A stretch of 47,529 bases of DNA, taken from NCBI GenBank assembly GCA_017938695.1, contig JAGBBA010000002.1, forward strand, positions 1-47,529, in the 5' to 3' direction. This document shows, piece after piece, positions 27,051 through 36,281 of the stretch (the stretch's first letter is position 1; every line of letters starts with the position of its first letter). This stretch comes from Clostridia bacterium. Lineage in GTDB: Bacteria > Bacillota > Clostridia > Christensenellales > Aristaeellaceae. The notes under the pieces are model-generated. The model saw only the letters and a list, made by a program, of their open reading frames with translations. It ran no database searches and was not told the DNA's origin. Both the position numbers and the translations under genes were made by a program.

Positions 27051-29287
27051 TACTTCTTGATCTGGTTCAGTGCGGCGTTGAGGGCCAGCAGCTGTTCCTT
27101 GCTGAAGGACACGTTGGCAGCACCCATCAGGCTGGTGAGGCGCAGCACGGTGAAGCCGCCCATCATCTTCATCATGTCGGGGGTCACGTCAAAGCCCATG
27201 GCCTTGCCGCCCTGCATCTGGCCCATGATCTGCTGCATCAGCTGACCAAAGAGCTGGGCACCGGCGGGGTTCTTCATGATGTCGTCCATCTTGTCGTTCA
27301 GGGAGAAGTAGCCCTCGGGCTCGGTGATGTCGAACCAGTTCAGGATCGCGCCCTTCTCCTTCAGGCGATAGGCGTCGTTGAACTTCTCCACCTTCACGAT
27401 CACGCTGTCGTCGGTGCAGTCACCGGCCACCGCATGGAGCTTGCTCACGCCGGCGTTGGGCACATCGAAGTAGAAGAAGTGATCCGCAGCGGCCTTCTTG
27501 CCCAGGGATTCGCCGTTCACGAACAGCTCTACTTCGGGCAGGTTGGAGTACACGGTGACGCGGGTCACGTCCTCCACACGGTCCACATAACGCTTGCCGC
27601 AGATGTGCACGAAGGGATCGTCGCTCAGCCAGGCCTTGTAGGCATAGAAGGCGTCCTTCTTGTACTTGCGGTCGAAGGTCATCAGGCCCTTGTGGTTCTG
27701 GCCGTTCTCGCCGCCCTCGGCACGGTTGTCGGCACCGAAGTCGAACATGTTCCACACATGGGTGGCCCAGATGTACTTGCGGGTGAACAGCTGCTTGATC
27801 AGCTCCTCATGATAGAAGGCCTGGTATTCCTCGGTGTAGTCGCCCTGGGTAGGCTTGGAGGTGTGCCAGTTCAGAGCCTCGCAGCCGTACTCGGAAACGC
27901 CCACGGGGATGTTGGGGTACTTGGCGTGGAACTGGTCGAACCAGGGGCCGTTCATGGTGGTGTCGCCGCCATACCAGCCGAAGTAGTGGTTCCAGCTCAC
28001 CACATCAGGGATCTGCACATACTCGGCATCCATGCTGCACATGGACACGATGGCCATGGTGGTCAGACGGGTCTTGTCCATCTCGTGGGCCAGGTCGTTC
28101 AGAATGCGGTGGTTCTCCAGCAGGTCGGGATCCTCCGCGCCCTTCATGGTGATCTCGTTGGACAGGCCCCACACCACGATGGAGGCATGGTTGTAGTTCT
28201 GGGTGATGAGCTCCTTCATCTGGGAGATGGTGTTCTCACGGCCCTTGGGCATGTGCTGGGAGATGTAGGGGATCTCCGCCCAGATGACCAGACCCTTCTC
28301 GTCGCACAGGTCGTAGAAATACTGGTCGTGCTGGTAGTGGGCCAGGCGGATGGTGGTGGCACCCAGCTCCATGATGTAGCCGATATCCTCTTCGTGGTGC
28401 TCAGGCAGCAGCGCGTTGCCGATGCCCCAGCGGTCCTGGTGACGGCTCACGCCGCGCAGGGGGTACTCCTCGCCGTTGAGGATGAAGCCGTTCTCAGGAT
28501 CGATCTTGAAGGTACGGCAGCCGAAGCGGGCGGACACCTGGTCGATCACTTCGCCGTTTTCGATCAGCTCCACCTCGGCGGTGTACAGGTAGGGATCCTT
28601 GCGGCCGTGCCACAGGTGCACGTTCTCGATGGTGATCTCATGCTCGGTCTTGCAGGCGCACAGGGTTTCTTCGGAAATCACGCAACCGCAGGCGGCCTTC
28701 ACGGTGTAGCGCAGCTGCTGGCCTTCCTTCACGCCGGTCACCCACACCTGGGTCTTGACCTTGGCGTCCTTGCCCTCCACCACGGGGGTCACAGCCAGGC
28801 CGGGGCCGCCGTAGTATTCCAGGTCGAAGTGGCTCTCGCCCACGCAGATCAGGTTCACGTCGCGGTAGATGCCGCCGTAGAAGGTGAAGTCTGCCACCTG
28901 GGGATACACATGGTCGTTGGCGGAGTTGTCCACAGAAATAGCCACCAGGGTGGATTCCTTCAGGGCTTCGGTCACGTCCACACGCCAGGTGGAGTAGCCG
29001 CCGTCGTGATGGGCCAGGTGCTTGCCGCCCACATACACATCAGCAGAGGAATTGGCACCGCGGATCTCCAGATAATACTTGGCGGCGGCGGGGATCTCCT
29101 CGCGGTCGATCTCCTTCACATACCAGCAGGTGCCGAAATAGCACTTGCCGGGGCCTTCCTGGCCGTCGATGGCATTCCAGGAATGGGGCAGGCTGACCCA
29201 ATAAGGCAGCTGGGGCACCTGCGCGGGATTGTGCTGGGCATCCTTGGTAAAAGCCCACTTGCGGTTCAGATTCATGATCTGGCGCAT
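27050..29287 (-). CDS. Glycoside hydrolase family 2 (beta-galactosidase/glucuronidase-like)
   Basis: A 745-residue cytoplasmic glycosidase. Sugar-binding N domain (~1-170, LNRKWAFTKDAQ, LPHSWNAIDGQEG), Ig-like domain (~175-270), TIM barrel (~275-560). Acid/base Glu is in VVWGLSNEIT, the nucleophile Glu in GVSEYGCEAL. The stretch GQNHKGLMTFDRKYKKDAF carries an NxK pattern found both in glucuronidases and in some galactosidases, so the substrate stays open. A further Ig-like domain follows, then a methionine-rich helical tail (~670-745) that I do not recognise. Start at 29287 behind AAGGAAG. Downstream partner of the sugar transporter gene. Confidence 0.85.
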   Translation of the reverse strand: MRQIMNLNRKWAFTKDAQHNPAQVPQLPYWVSLPHSWNAIDGQEGPGKCYFGTCWYVKEIDREEIPAAAKYYLEIRGANSSADVYVGGKHLAHHDGGYSTWRVDVTEALKESTLVAISVDNSANDHVYPQVADFTFYGGIYRDVNLICVGESHFDLEYYGGPGLAVTPVVEGKDAKVKTQVWVTGVKEGQQLRYTVKAACGCVISEETLCACKTEHEITIENVHLWHGRKDPYLYTAEVELIENGEVIDQVSARFGCRTFKIDPENGFILNGEEYPLRGVSRHQDRWGIGNALLPEHHEEDIGYIMELGATTIRLAHYQHDQYFYDLCDEKGLVIWAEIPYISQHMPKGRENTISQMKELITQNYNHASIVVWGLSNEITMKGAEDPDLLENHRILNDLAHEMDKTRLTTMAIVSMCSMDAEYVQIPDVVSWNHYFGWYGGDTTMNGPWFDQFHAKYPNIPVGVSEYGCEALNWHTSKPTQGDYTEEYQAFYHEELIKQLFTRKYIWATHVWNMFDFGADNRAEGGENGQNHKGLMTFDRKYKKDAFYAYKAWLSDDPFVHICGKRYVDRVEDVTRVTVYSNLPEVELFVNGESLGKKAAADHFFYFDVPNAGVSKLHAVAGDCTDDSVIVKVEKFNDAYRLKEKGAILNWFDITEPEGYFSLNDKMDDIMKNPAGAQLFGQLMQQIMGQMQGGKAMGFDVTPDMMKMMGGFTVLRLTSLMGAANVSFSKEQLLALNAALNQIKK

Positions 29288-29314
29288 TTTACATCTTCCT
29301 TTCTCTTTGCAAAT

Positions 29315-29348
29315 CGAGAAGGTGCCCCGCCTACGGAACACCTTCTCG
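29315..29348 (-). repeat. Hairpin between transporter and GH2 genes
   Basis: CGAGAAGGTG (29315-29324) and CACCTTCTCG (29339-29348) form a perfect 10-bp stem with a 14-base loop in the 80-base gap of the operon. No T-run follows on the minus strand, so I read it as an mRNA stability or processing hairpin rather than a terminator. Confidence 0.6.
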
Positions 29349-29367
29349 TGTAATCAACCGGGGGAAA

Positions 29368-30771
29368 TTATGCCTTGACTTCATGGCGGGCCTTCAGCTC
29401 GGCCTGCATGGTAGCCAGGTTCTTCTTGTTCAGGTTGTAGATCAGGCCCAGGCCCACGAACTGCATCACGGCACTCAGCAGGTACAGAGCAGCCACCAGG
29501 TAACGCATGTTCAGAGCGGTCTCGGGGGTCTGGTTGGCACCCAGGGTGCCCACATAGCCCAGAGCGGTCATCACGACCAGAGCCAGAGCGGGGCCAACGC
29601 CCTGAGCCAGCTTACGGAAGAAGGAGTGCAGAGCATACACGGTGCCTTCCTCGCGGTTGCCGGTCTTCCACTCGTTGTAGTCGATGGCGTCGCCCATCAT
29701 GGCCCAGGACACAGTGGAGTACACGCCCATGCCCAGGGAGTTCAGCAGCTGGCAGACAACATAGATGGCAATGCCCTTGCCGTCGGGGGTGATGGGCAGG
29801 ATCAGCATCAGGCCGCAGGCGATCATGGAGCAGATGGCACCGATGGTGGCCAGCTCCTTCTTGCCGTACTTGGTCACCATCTTACGGGCAAGAGGAGTGA
29901 AGATCACGATGGGAATCATGGAGAACAGAGACACCAGACCGGAGATCTAGGGATTCTGGAAGTAAATCTGGAAGGTAACGGAAACAGCGGTGGTGGCTGC
30001 CTGCATACCGATGAACATACCCATAGCAGCCAGGGTGGCACCCACAGCAGGACGGTTCTTCAGGAAGTTGGTCATGGCCTTCACCACGTTGAACTTCTCA
30101 AAGGCTTCGCCGGTGGTAGCATTCTGGGTATCCACACGGATTTCGGTGTTCTTGATCATAAACTGGAAGCAGATGAAGCCCAGCACACCCATGATCAGAG
30201 CGGTAACAAACACCATGGGACCGTTGAGGGACTTATCCTCGTTATAGATCAGGAAGGGCAGGATCACCATGGGCAGCATGTTGCCCACCATGGAACCCAC
30301 AGAACGCCAGGCAGACAGGGAAGCGCGGTCGGCTTCCTTATCAGAGATCAGGGACAACAGGGAGCCATAGGGCACGTTGGCCACGGTGTAGAAAGCATCC
30401 CACACGATGTAGCCAGCCATGAAGATGATGATCTTCGCCCACACAGGAGCATTGGGGAAGGGCAGGAAGCAGCAGGCACCGCCCACAATCAGGCCAATGG
30501 AGCCCACCCAGATGTACTGCAAGAACTTGTTGCGCTTGTACTGGTGCTTGTCAGCGTCGATCATGGAGCCGATCAGCGGATCGTTGATGGCGTCCCACAC
30601 CTGCAAGATGATGATCAGCAGGGAATACCATGCGCTCAGGCCCATGACCTGAGTCCAGAACAGAGCCATCGTTCCCTTCAGAGCAAAGGACATATTGCAG
30701 CCCAGATCACCGGCGGCATAGGCAAGGTTGTCGATCATGCCAAACTTGCGCTTCTGCTTGATTTCAGCCAT
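29368..30771 (-). pseudogene. GPH-family sugar:cation symporter interrupted by one in-frame UAG
   Basis: A 467-codon frame with start ATG at 30771 (MAEIKQKRK). It encodes a glycoside-pentoside-hexuronide symporter with ~12 helices; NLAYAAGDLGCNM, VWDAINDPLIGSMID and VPYGSLLSLI are family marks. Codon 275 is TAG (29949-29947), between YFQNP and ISGLVSLFSMIP. The frame continues unbroken through the second half to a TAA at 29368. Both halves are conserved and nothing else is damaged. Possible readings: a recent nonsense mutation (one change from CAG), a sequence error, or readthrough. It is the first gene of the sugar operon, divergent from an AraC regulator. Confidence 0.8.
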
Positions 30772-31042
30772 AGTTTTACCATTCCTTTCAAAGAGCTTTC
30801 CCTTTTTTATTTGGTCGTTCCTATCCTCCCGACAAAAATCGTCAGGCTCAGATGACTTTATTGTAATCCTGCCGCTTCGCAACAGTTATAATTTTTTTTG
30901 TGATTATCCGTAAGTTTTTTTCACGCCCTGGTTTTGCCATAAAAATTATACGAAATCGGAGAAAAATAAGAAGGTTTTTCCGCACACACTGTCGAACATG
31001 TAAGAAGAATTGTAAGCAATCTATGATAAGGGGGTGAAATGC
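30772..31042. promoter_or_regulatory. AT-rich divergent promoter region of the sugar locus
   Basis: No gene is seen here. The region is clearly more AT-rich than its surroundings. On the minus strand TATAAT stands at 30950-30945, with only a poor -35 (CTTCTT) 17 bases upstream; this would drive the transporter-GH2 operon with a leader of about 170 bases. A weak -35 is typical of promoters needing an activator, and an AraC-family gene starts at the other end. I see no clear promoter for that gene. Confidence 0.5.
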
Positions 31043-32251
31043 ATGGGGTATCAGGCAGAAATTGACTTTCTGTGCCTTGTCATGAAAAAATACGGTGTGC
31101 AAACGTTGCGCTTTCCCCGTGCCAATCCACCTGTGATTGACCTGGGGCTGCGCGAGAACATCCATCTCATCAATCTGCAAAACGATTTTTTTGCCGCCAT
31201 GCAGGATCGTACCCTGTATGCTGTTGATGATGCGCTTCTGTGCCACTACAACACCCTGCTCCTGCCCGAGGGCGACGAGGTGCTGCTGGTGGGCCCCTAT
31301 CTCACCCAGGATGTGACCGAGCAGACCCTGCTGGCCCTGATGGACAAGCACCGTCTGCCCTCCAGCATGCTGCCGGTGATCACCCATTACTACAAGGCGC
31401 TGCCGGTGATCATCGTCAACGACAGCATGATGCTCGGTCTGATGAACGCCCTGGCCGAACGGCTGTGGGGCAGCGACCAGGTCTACGAGTCCCGCTACAT
31501 CGAAAACGCCAGCCTGACGGATATCATCCGCAATGAGGATCCGGCCCACCTGTCCAAGATTATGGACGCAGCCGACCTGAAGCTGATGGAGGCCCGCTAC
31601 GAGGCTGAAAACCACCTGATGTACGCCGTTTCCCACGGCATGACCCACCAGGCCCAGTTGATGATCTCCCATGCCAACGAGCATGTGCTGGAGCAGCGCA
31701 CGCTGGACAACCTGCGCAACATCAAGAATTACGGCATCGTGCTCAACACCCTTCTGCGCAAGGCGGCCGAGGATGGCTCTGTGCATCCCCTGCACATCGA
31801 CCAGCTTTCCTCCGCCATGGCCCGCCGCCTGGAGCAGCTGCGCTCCCCTGCTGATGCGCTGAAGCTGTTCAGCACCATGGTGCACAAATACTGCCTGCTG
31901 GTGAAGAACCACTCCATGAAGAATTATTCCCAGCTGGTGCAGCATGTAATCCTGCGCATCGACGCCGACCTGACTGCCGATCTGAGCCTGAAAGCCCACG
32001 CGGAGTTCCTCAGCGTGAATCCCAGCTATCTTTCCACCCTGTTCAAGCGCGAGACCGGCATGACCCTCACCGACTATGTGAACCGTCAGCGCGTGGAGCA
32101 CGGCATTTTCCTGCTCAACGCCACCGACATGCAGGTGCAGACCATCGCCCAGTACTGCGGCATCCCCGATGTGAACTATTTCACCAAGACCTTCAAAAAA
32201 TTCATCGGCAAGACCCCCAAGGAGTACCGCCAGGATATCCGCGGGCGGTGA
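31043..32251 (+). CDS. AraC-family transcriptional regulator
   Basis: A 402-residue regulator with the DNA-binding domain at the C-terminus (~300-400): LSLKAHAEFLSVNPSYLSTLFKRETGMTLTDYVNRQRV, IAQYCGIPDVNYFTKTFKKFIGKTPKEYR, both helix-turn-helices complete. The N-terminal ~290 residues are not a cupin and have no membrane segment; I do not recognise a ligand domain. The ATG at 31043 follows AAGGGGGTG; a GTG nine bases earlier is less likely. Divergent from the transporter-GH2 genes, which it probably activates. A phosphoesterase gene follows 27 bases downstream. Confidence 0.88.
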   Translation: MGYQAEIDFLCLVMKKYGVQTLRFPRANPPVIDLGLRENIHLINLQNDFFAAMQDRTLYAVDDALLCHYNTLLLPEGDEVLLVGPYLTQDVTEQTLLALMDKHRLPSSMLPVITHYYKALPVIIVNDSMMLGLMNALAERLWGSDQVYESRYIENASLTDIIRNEDPAHLSKIMDAADLKLMEARYEAENHLMYAVSHGMTHQAQLMISHANEHVLEQRTLDNLRNIKNYGIVLNTLLRKAAEDGSVHPLHIDQLSSAMARRLEQLRSPADALKLFSTMVHKYCLLVKNHSMKNYSQLVQHVILRIDADLTADLSLKAHAEFLSVNPSYLSTLFKRETGMTLTDYVNRQRVEHGIFLLNATDMQVQTIAQYCGIPDVNYFTKTFKKFIGKTPKEYRQDIRGR

Positions 32252-32278
32252 TCCTCTCCACTGAAAGGAATATGCCCC

Positions 32279-33130
32279 ATGCTTCGCTTTCTGGTATTTA
32301 CCGACCTGCACATGGAAGACTGCCAGGACGGCCCCGAGCGGCTGGAAACCATCCTGCGCCACGCCAAAGACGAGCAGGTGGATTTCATCGTTTCCCTGGG
32401 GGACCTTTGCTTTCCTGTCGAGCAGCACGCCCATGTGATGGACAGGCTGAACACCTGCGGCATCCCCGTGCACCACACCATCGGCAACCATGATGTGCAG
32501 GAATGGGACATCGCCCACTCGCTGCGTTTTCTGGGCAAGGAACGCCCCTGGGAGGCCTTCGAAGCCGGGGGATACAAGTTCATCATCCTGGATACCTGCT
32601 ACTGGAAAAGCGAAAACGGTGCGTTCCACTTTCCCAACAAAGAGCGTATCCCCTCCCTCTACCCATGGGTTCCGGAGGAACAGCTGGCCTGGCTGAAGGA
32701 GCAGCTCGCCGACGGGAAGAAGTATGTGATCTTCTCCCACATGAGCCTGGTGAACCCCTTCGCCCGCCGCGGCATTGCCAACAAAGAGGCCATCCAGCAG
32801 CTGTTTGAGGGCAAGGATATCCTGCTGTGCATGAACGGCCACGACCACGGCAGCGACCTGAAATGGGTGAACGGCGTGCCCTACTGCACCGTCAGCTCCG
32901 CCTCCCAGTTCTGCTGGTGGGGCGGCGATCCGCCCCGGGTGGAAAACATCTTCTACAAGGATCCCCTGCATGTGATCGTGGAGATCGACGATCAGGAGAT
33001 CCGCATCCTGGGCATGGAGAGCGAATTCGCCGGCCTGACGCCGGAGGATGTGGGCGTGACGGATTACCGCTGGAACGGTGTGGATGTGCACCCCCGGGCC
33101 CAGTCCCATACCATCAAACGACAGCAATAA
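32279..33130 (+). CDS. Calcineurin-like metallophosphoesterase
   Basis: A 283-residue cytoplasmic phosphoesterase. The two-metal site is complete: FTDLHME (D, H), VSLGDLCFP (GD), TIGNHDV (GNHD), IFSHMSL and MNGHDHGS (GHxH). No signal peptide. It starts at 32279 with AAAGGA twelve bases ahead and sits behind the AraC gene in the same direction, probably one transcript. The substrate is unknown; related proteins act on cyclic nucleotides or phospholipid-derived diesters. Confidence 0.87.
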   Translation: MLRFLVFTDLHMEDCQDGPERLETILRHAKDEQVDFIVSLGDLCFPVEQHAHVMDRLNTCGIPVHHTIGNHDVQEWDIAHSLRFLGKERPWEAFEAGGYKFIILDTCYWKSENGAFHFPNKERIPSLYPWVPEEQLAWLKEQLADGKKYVIFSHMSLVNPFARRGIANKEAIQQLFEGKDILLCMNGHDHGSDLKWVNGVPYCTVSSASQFCWWGGDPPRVENIFYKDPLHVIVEIDDQEIRILGMESEFAGLTPEDVGVTDYRWNGVDVHPRAQSHTIKRQQ

Positions 33131-33425
33131 GAAAAAGCCCCTCTGCCTGACGAGTTGTTTTGTCAAGGGTGTTTTCACATTTTCGCCACTGGCAGATGCT
33201 TGGCATTTGCCAACGTAATGTGAAACACATTACGGCAACACAGCATTTCAATCGCAATACAGAAGTAGAACAATCAGAATCACAGAAGACACACCCTGAA
33301 CTATTTCGCTTCAGGGTGTGTCTTTTATTCCATCAATTTGCTTTTTGAATGTGCTTACTAATGAAATTCGTCTTAATAAGTAAGGGCTGCGACTTATCAT
33401 CATAGCCCTATACTTGTTTCTGCCG
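33131..33425. other. Gene-free stretch with two hairpins
   Basis: No gene is seen. A 9-bp perfect hairpin lies at 33214-33234 (CGTAATGTG, AAA, CACATTACG) and a terminator at 33286-33330. The base composition drops relative to the left side. It separates the sugar locus from the radical SAM region and could be an old junction. Confidence 0.6.
33286..33330. terminator. 15-bp bidirectional terminator
   Basis: AAGACACACCCTGAA (33286-33300) and TTCAGGGTGTGTCTT (33310-33324) pair perfectly around a 9-base loop and are followed by TTATT. It can end the phosphoesterase transcript from the left and any read-through from the HdeD-like gene on the right. Confidence 0.88.
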
Positions 33426-33962
33426 TCAGGCCTTTTGCTGGTTCATTGCAAAGGAGATGATATCTGCAACGGCCTCCACAATCAGAGAGATGCCAGTGAA
33501 AACCCACAGATAGACCGTAGTGGCAAAGGGATTGAAGAAAATGATCAGAGAGCAGATGATCGCAATGGCTGCGGAAATCGCAACGATATACCACCGATCA
33601 TTGCCCAGACGGCGCTGATCAACGGCAGTCTGGATCTTCTCCACGCCCAGCATCATCAACGCCACCGCATAGATGATTCCCAGGAAAGGTACAGCAGCCA
33701 TCAGCCACTGATAGCGGAAGGCACAGAAACCGCCGATCAGCAGCATGATCAGACCACGGGAAAGACTGCGCTGTTCCGCTGCTGTTTGGGCAGAGGTGCG
33801 GAAGTAACGGATGATCTCCAGCAAGCCCTTGACCATCAGGCCAATGCCGGCACAGATAATGATGCCGGAGGTAAAGCCTACGGGCTTGATCAGCAGCAGA
33901 ATACCGACGATCAGCTCTGCCACACAGAGGATCAATGCGTTGATTTTCTTATCCTTGTTCAT
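33426..33962 (-). CDS. HdeD-like membrane protein (DUF308)
   Basis: A 178-residue membrane protein with about six helices arranged as three repeated hairpins, each of LIxGIxxL-type. Marks include LIVGILLLIKPVGFTSGIII and a matching AISAAIAIICSLIIFFNPFATT. HdeD in E. coli is linked to acid stress; the role in clostridia is unknown. ATG at 33962 behind AAGGA. Third gene of the radical SAM-degV-hdeD operon, 16 bases after degV. Confidence 0.8.
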   Translation of the reverse strand: MNKDKKINALILCVAELIVGILLLIKPVGFTSGIIICAGIGLMVKGLLEIIRYFRTSAQTAAEQRSLSRGLIMLLIGGFCAFRYQWLMAAVPFLGIIYAVALMMLGVEKIQTAVDQRRLGNDRWYIVAISAAIAIICSLIIFFNPFATTVYLWVFTGISLIVEAVADIISFAMNQQKA

Positions 33963-33978
33963 GGCTATCCTTCTTTCT

Positions 33979-34866
33979 TTATCTGTTGTTTCCAAAGTAA
34001 ATGAGTGCCAGCACACCGGGGCCTGCGTGTGCGCCAATGATGGGGCCGATGTCGGCGATGATGACCTGCGCCTCCGGGAATCGGCTGGTGATCATGTCAG
34101 CAAGGCTCGCGGCAGTATTCGGGCAATTCCCATGACCGATCACAATGCGGCGGCTGATGTCCGGCAGCCAACCGGCTTCCAGGTACTCCATCAGCTTGCG
34201 CAGCGCTTGCCGCTGGCCGCGCGGCTTCTGCATGGCTTGCAGCTTGCCCTGTTCATCCACATGCAGGAGGGGCTTGATATTCAGGATAGTTCCCATGGCA
34301 GCCGCAGCCGCTGATACTCTGCCGCCGTGCTTCAGATGCGCAAAGGTATCCACCGTGAACCAGTGACAGACCTGCAGGCGGTGCTGCTCGATCCATTGCG
34401 CCAGCTCGTCAATGGAAAGCCCTGCTGCCTGCAAACGGGCGGCTTCATGGACAAGAAGCCCCTCGCCGATGGAAGCGGCAAGCGAATCAACACAGAGGAT
34501 CTTTCGCTGCGGATATGCTGCCTTCAGCTCTGCAATGCACATTCTTGCAGCATTGATCGTGCCGGAAAGCCCGGAAGTAAAGCAGATATACAGTACGTCA
34601 TACCCGCTTTTCAGCGCCTTCTCAAAGGCTTTGCGGTAGGTCTGGGGATTGATCTGCGAGGTGGATGCAAACTGTCCCTCGCGCAGCATCTGGTAGAATG
34701 CGTCCGTCATGAGATTCCCATGCGGCCCGTAGGTGTAGGCGGCATCACCCACCTGTACCTCCATGGGAATGACCTCGATGGACGGCAGTCCGCTTTGCAG
34801 CGCCGTGTTCAGGTCAGCCGTTGCATCCGTGAATATCCTGTAGGACGGAAACACCTGCGTTGCCAT
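33979..34866 (-). CDS. DegV family fatty-acid-binding protein
   Basis: A 295-residue protein of the EDD fold (DegV/DhaK). Marks: RIFTDATADL at the N-terminus, STSQINPQTY, CFTSGLSGTINAAR (ligand carboxylate contact), DSLAASIGEG, VDTFAHLKHGGRVSAAAAAMG, LNIKPLLHVDEQGK, GHGNCP and IGPIIGAHAGPG. Some members (FakB) present bound fatty acids to the kinase FakA. No FakA-like gene is near. The ATG at 34866 lies two bases after the stop of the radical SAM gene, so expression is coupled. Confidence 0.9.
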   Translation of the reverse strand: MATQVFPSYRIFTDATADLNTALQSGLPSIEVIPMEVQVGDAAYTYGPHGNLMTDAFYQMLREGQFASTSQINPQTYRKAFEKALKSGYDVLYICFTSGLSGTINAARMCIAELKAAYPQRKILCVDSLAASIGEGLLVHEAARLQAAGLSIDELAQWIEQHRLQVCHWFTVDTFAHLKHGGRVSAAAAAMGTILNIKPLLHVDEQGKLQAMQKPRGQRQALRKLMEYLEAGWLPDISRRIVIGHGNCPNTAASLADMITSRFPEAQVIIADIGPIIGAHAGPGVLALIYFGNNR

Positions 34867-34868
34867 CG

Positions 34869-36221
34869 TTATTTCCCCTTGCAGCCGGAGCAATGTGCGC
34901 AGCTCCACAGTTCATCCGCCTTGGGCGTCCAGTTGGCGGCATAAGGCGTGGTCTTGTCGCAGAGGTGATCCACGTCCTCCGGGCTTTCGTAGTCCGTGCT
35001 GACAGCGCCGGTGGCCTTGACCATGGCCCGCAGCTTTTCGGGATTCTCCAGCATCGGGCAGGGACGCAGCATGTTGTCGTTGAAGGGCTGGCCTTCCTTG
35101 TAGGCCATGAACAGCGGGCTCTTGAGGGCTTCCAGCAGCGTCACGTCATGGATGTTGCAGTTGGAATAGTGGATGAACACGCAGGGTTCCACATCGCCCT
35201 TGGCGTTGATGTGCAGATAGTTCCTGCCACCGGCAATGCAGCCGCCCACATACTCCGCGTCGTTCTGGAAGTCCATGGAGAAGATCGGCTTGGTCTGACG
35301 GTAGCTGCGGATGCGCTTCATGACGGTCTCGCGCTGATCGGGCGTAGGCAGCAGTTCAGGCGCGGCGGCATTGCCCACGGGCATGTAGTGGAAGAACCAC
35401 ACGAACAGCGCGCCGGAATCGATCATGTAGTCGAAGAATTCCTCGCTGGAGATGTCGGCGTAATTCTTGCTGGTGTAGCAGGTGGAAATGCCGAAGGGCA
35501 GCTTGTGTTCCTTCAGCAGCCGCATGGCGTTTGCAACCTTCTGATATACGCCCTCGCCGCGGCGGCCATCGTTGGCGTCCTCGAAACCTTCCAGAGAAAT
35601 GGCAGGCACAAAGTTCTTCACACGCAGCATCTCCTGGCAGAATGCCTCGTCGATCAGCGTGCCGTTGGTGAAGGACAGGAACTCGCAGTCCGGGTGCATC
35701 TCGCACAGCTTGATCAGATCAGCCTTGCGTACCAGCGGCTCGCCGCCGGTGTAGATGTAGAAGTAGGTGCCCATCTCCTTGCCCTGGCGGATGATGGAAT
35801 CAATGGTTTCCAGGCTCAGGTTCAGGCGGTTGCCGTACTCGGCAGCCCAGCAGCCGGTACAATGCAGGTTGCAGGCAGAGGTAGGATCCAGCAGGATCGC
35901 CCACGGCACGTTGCAGCCCTCGCGCTTCTTCACTTCTTCCTGAATGGCGCTGCCCTTCAGGCTGGCGTTGAACAGGAAGTTCTGGAAGAATGCCTTGCGC
36001 ACGCCGGGATCCAGCTCGTAAAGCTTCAGGATCAGCTGATACCAGTTGTTCTTCTCGGCAATCGCGGTGCGCAGAGCGGAACGCTGCCCCTCGTACCAGC
36101 CTTCGGGCAGCAGCTTGTCTGCCAGCGCCATCAGCTTGGGGATATTCTCGTCCGGGTTGCCCTCGATGTACTTCAGGGCCTGGTTGACAGCAAATTGCTG
36201 CACGGTGTCTTTTACGCTCAT
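34869..36221 (-). CDS. Radical SAM enzyme of unknown reaction
   Basis: A 450-residue protein. Residues 1-105 are an alpha-helical extension. The radical SAM core begins at PWAILLDPTSACNLHCTGC, with the cluster cysteines C117, C121 and C124 (CX3CX2C), and YTGGEP at 157-162. Then follow SFTNGTLID and ISLEGF. The C-terminal ~130 residues are rich in cysteine (GGCIAGG, PCVFIHYSNC, LRPCPM, CAHCSGCKGK at the very end), so one or two auxiliary Fe-S clusters of SPASM-like type are likely. Start at 36221 with AAAGGAG eight bases upstream. First in an operon with DegV and HdeD-like genes; a divergent paralogue lacks the cluster motif. No peptide substrate gene is visible. Confidence 0.87.
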   Translation of the reverse strand: MSVKDTVQQFAVNQALKYIEGNPDENIPKLMALADKLLPEGWYEGQRSALRTAIAEKNNWYQLILKLYELDPGVRKAFFQNFLFNASLKGSAIQEEVKKREGCNVPWAILLDPTSACNLHCTGCWAAEYGNRLNLSLETIDSIIRQGKEMGTYFYIYTGGEPLVRKADLIKLCEMHPDCEFLSFTNGTLIDEAFCQEMLRVKNFVPAISLEGFEDANDGRRGEGVYQKVANAMRLLKEHKLPFGISTCYTSKNYADISSEEFFDYMIDSGALFVWFFHYMPVGNAAAPELLPTPDQRETVMKRIRSYRQTKPIFSMDFQNDAEYVGGCIAGGRNYLHINAKGDVEPCVFIHYSNCNIHDVTLLEALKSPLFMAYKEGQPFNDNMLRPCPMLENPEKLRAMVKATGAVSTDYESPEDVDHLCDKTTPYAANWTPKADELWSCAHCSGCKGK

Positions 36222-36281
36222 CAGAAATGCTCCTTTCGTCGGTGGGTTGAAAAAAGCATAGGCTGGTTTTGTCAAAATGTC

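Noticed and set aside
26921-29353. An 810-codon open frame antisense to the GH2 gene
   Set aside because: Low-complexity His/Val/Leu sequence; the opposite strand carries a complete glycosidase.
29368-30771. Selenocysteine or programmed frameshift in the transporter gene
   Set aside because: The interrupting codon is TAG, not TGA, and the frame does not shift. No slippery site or recoding hairpin is evident next to it.
30848-33178. A 776-codon open frame antisense to the AraC and phosphoesterase genes
   Set aside because: It spans two well-defined genes and an intergenic region on the other strand and resembles no protein.
33160-33348. A 62-codon open frame in the gap after the phosphoesterase
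   Set aside because: It runs through two hairpins including a terminator and lacks a ribosome site.
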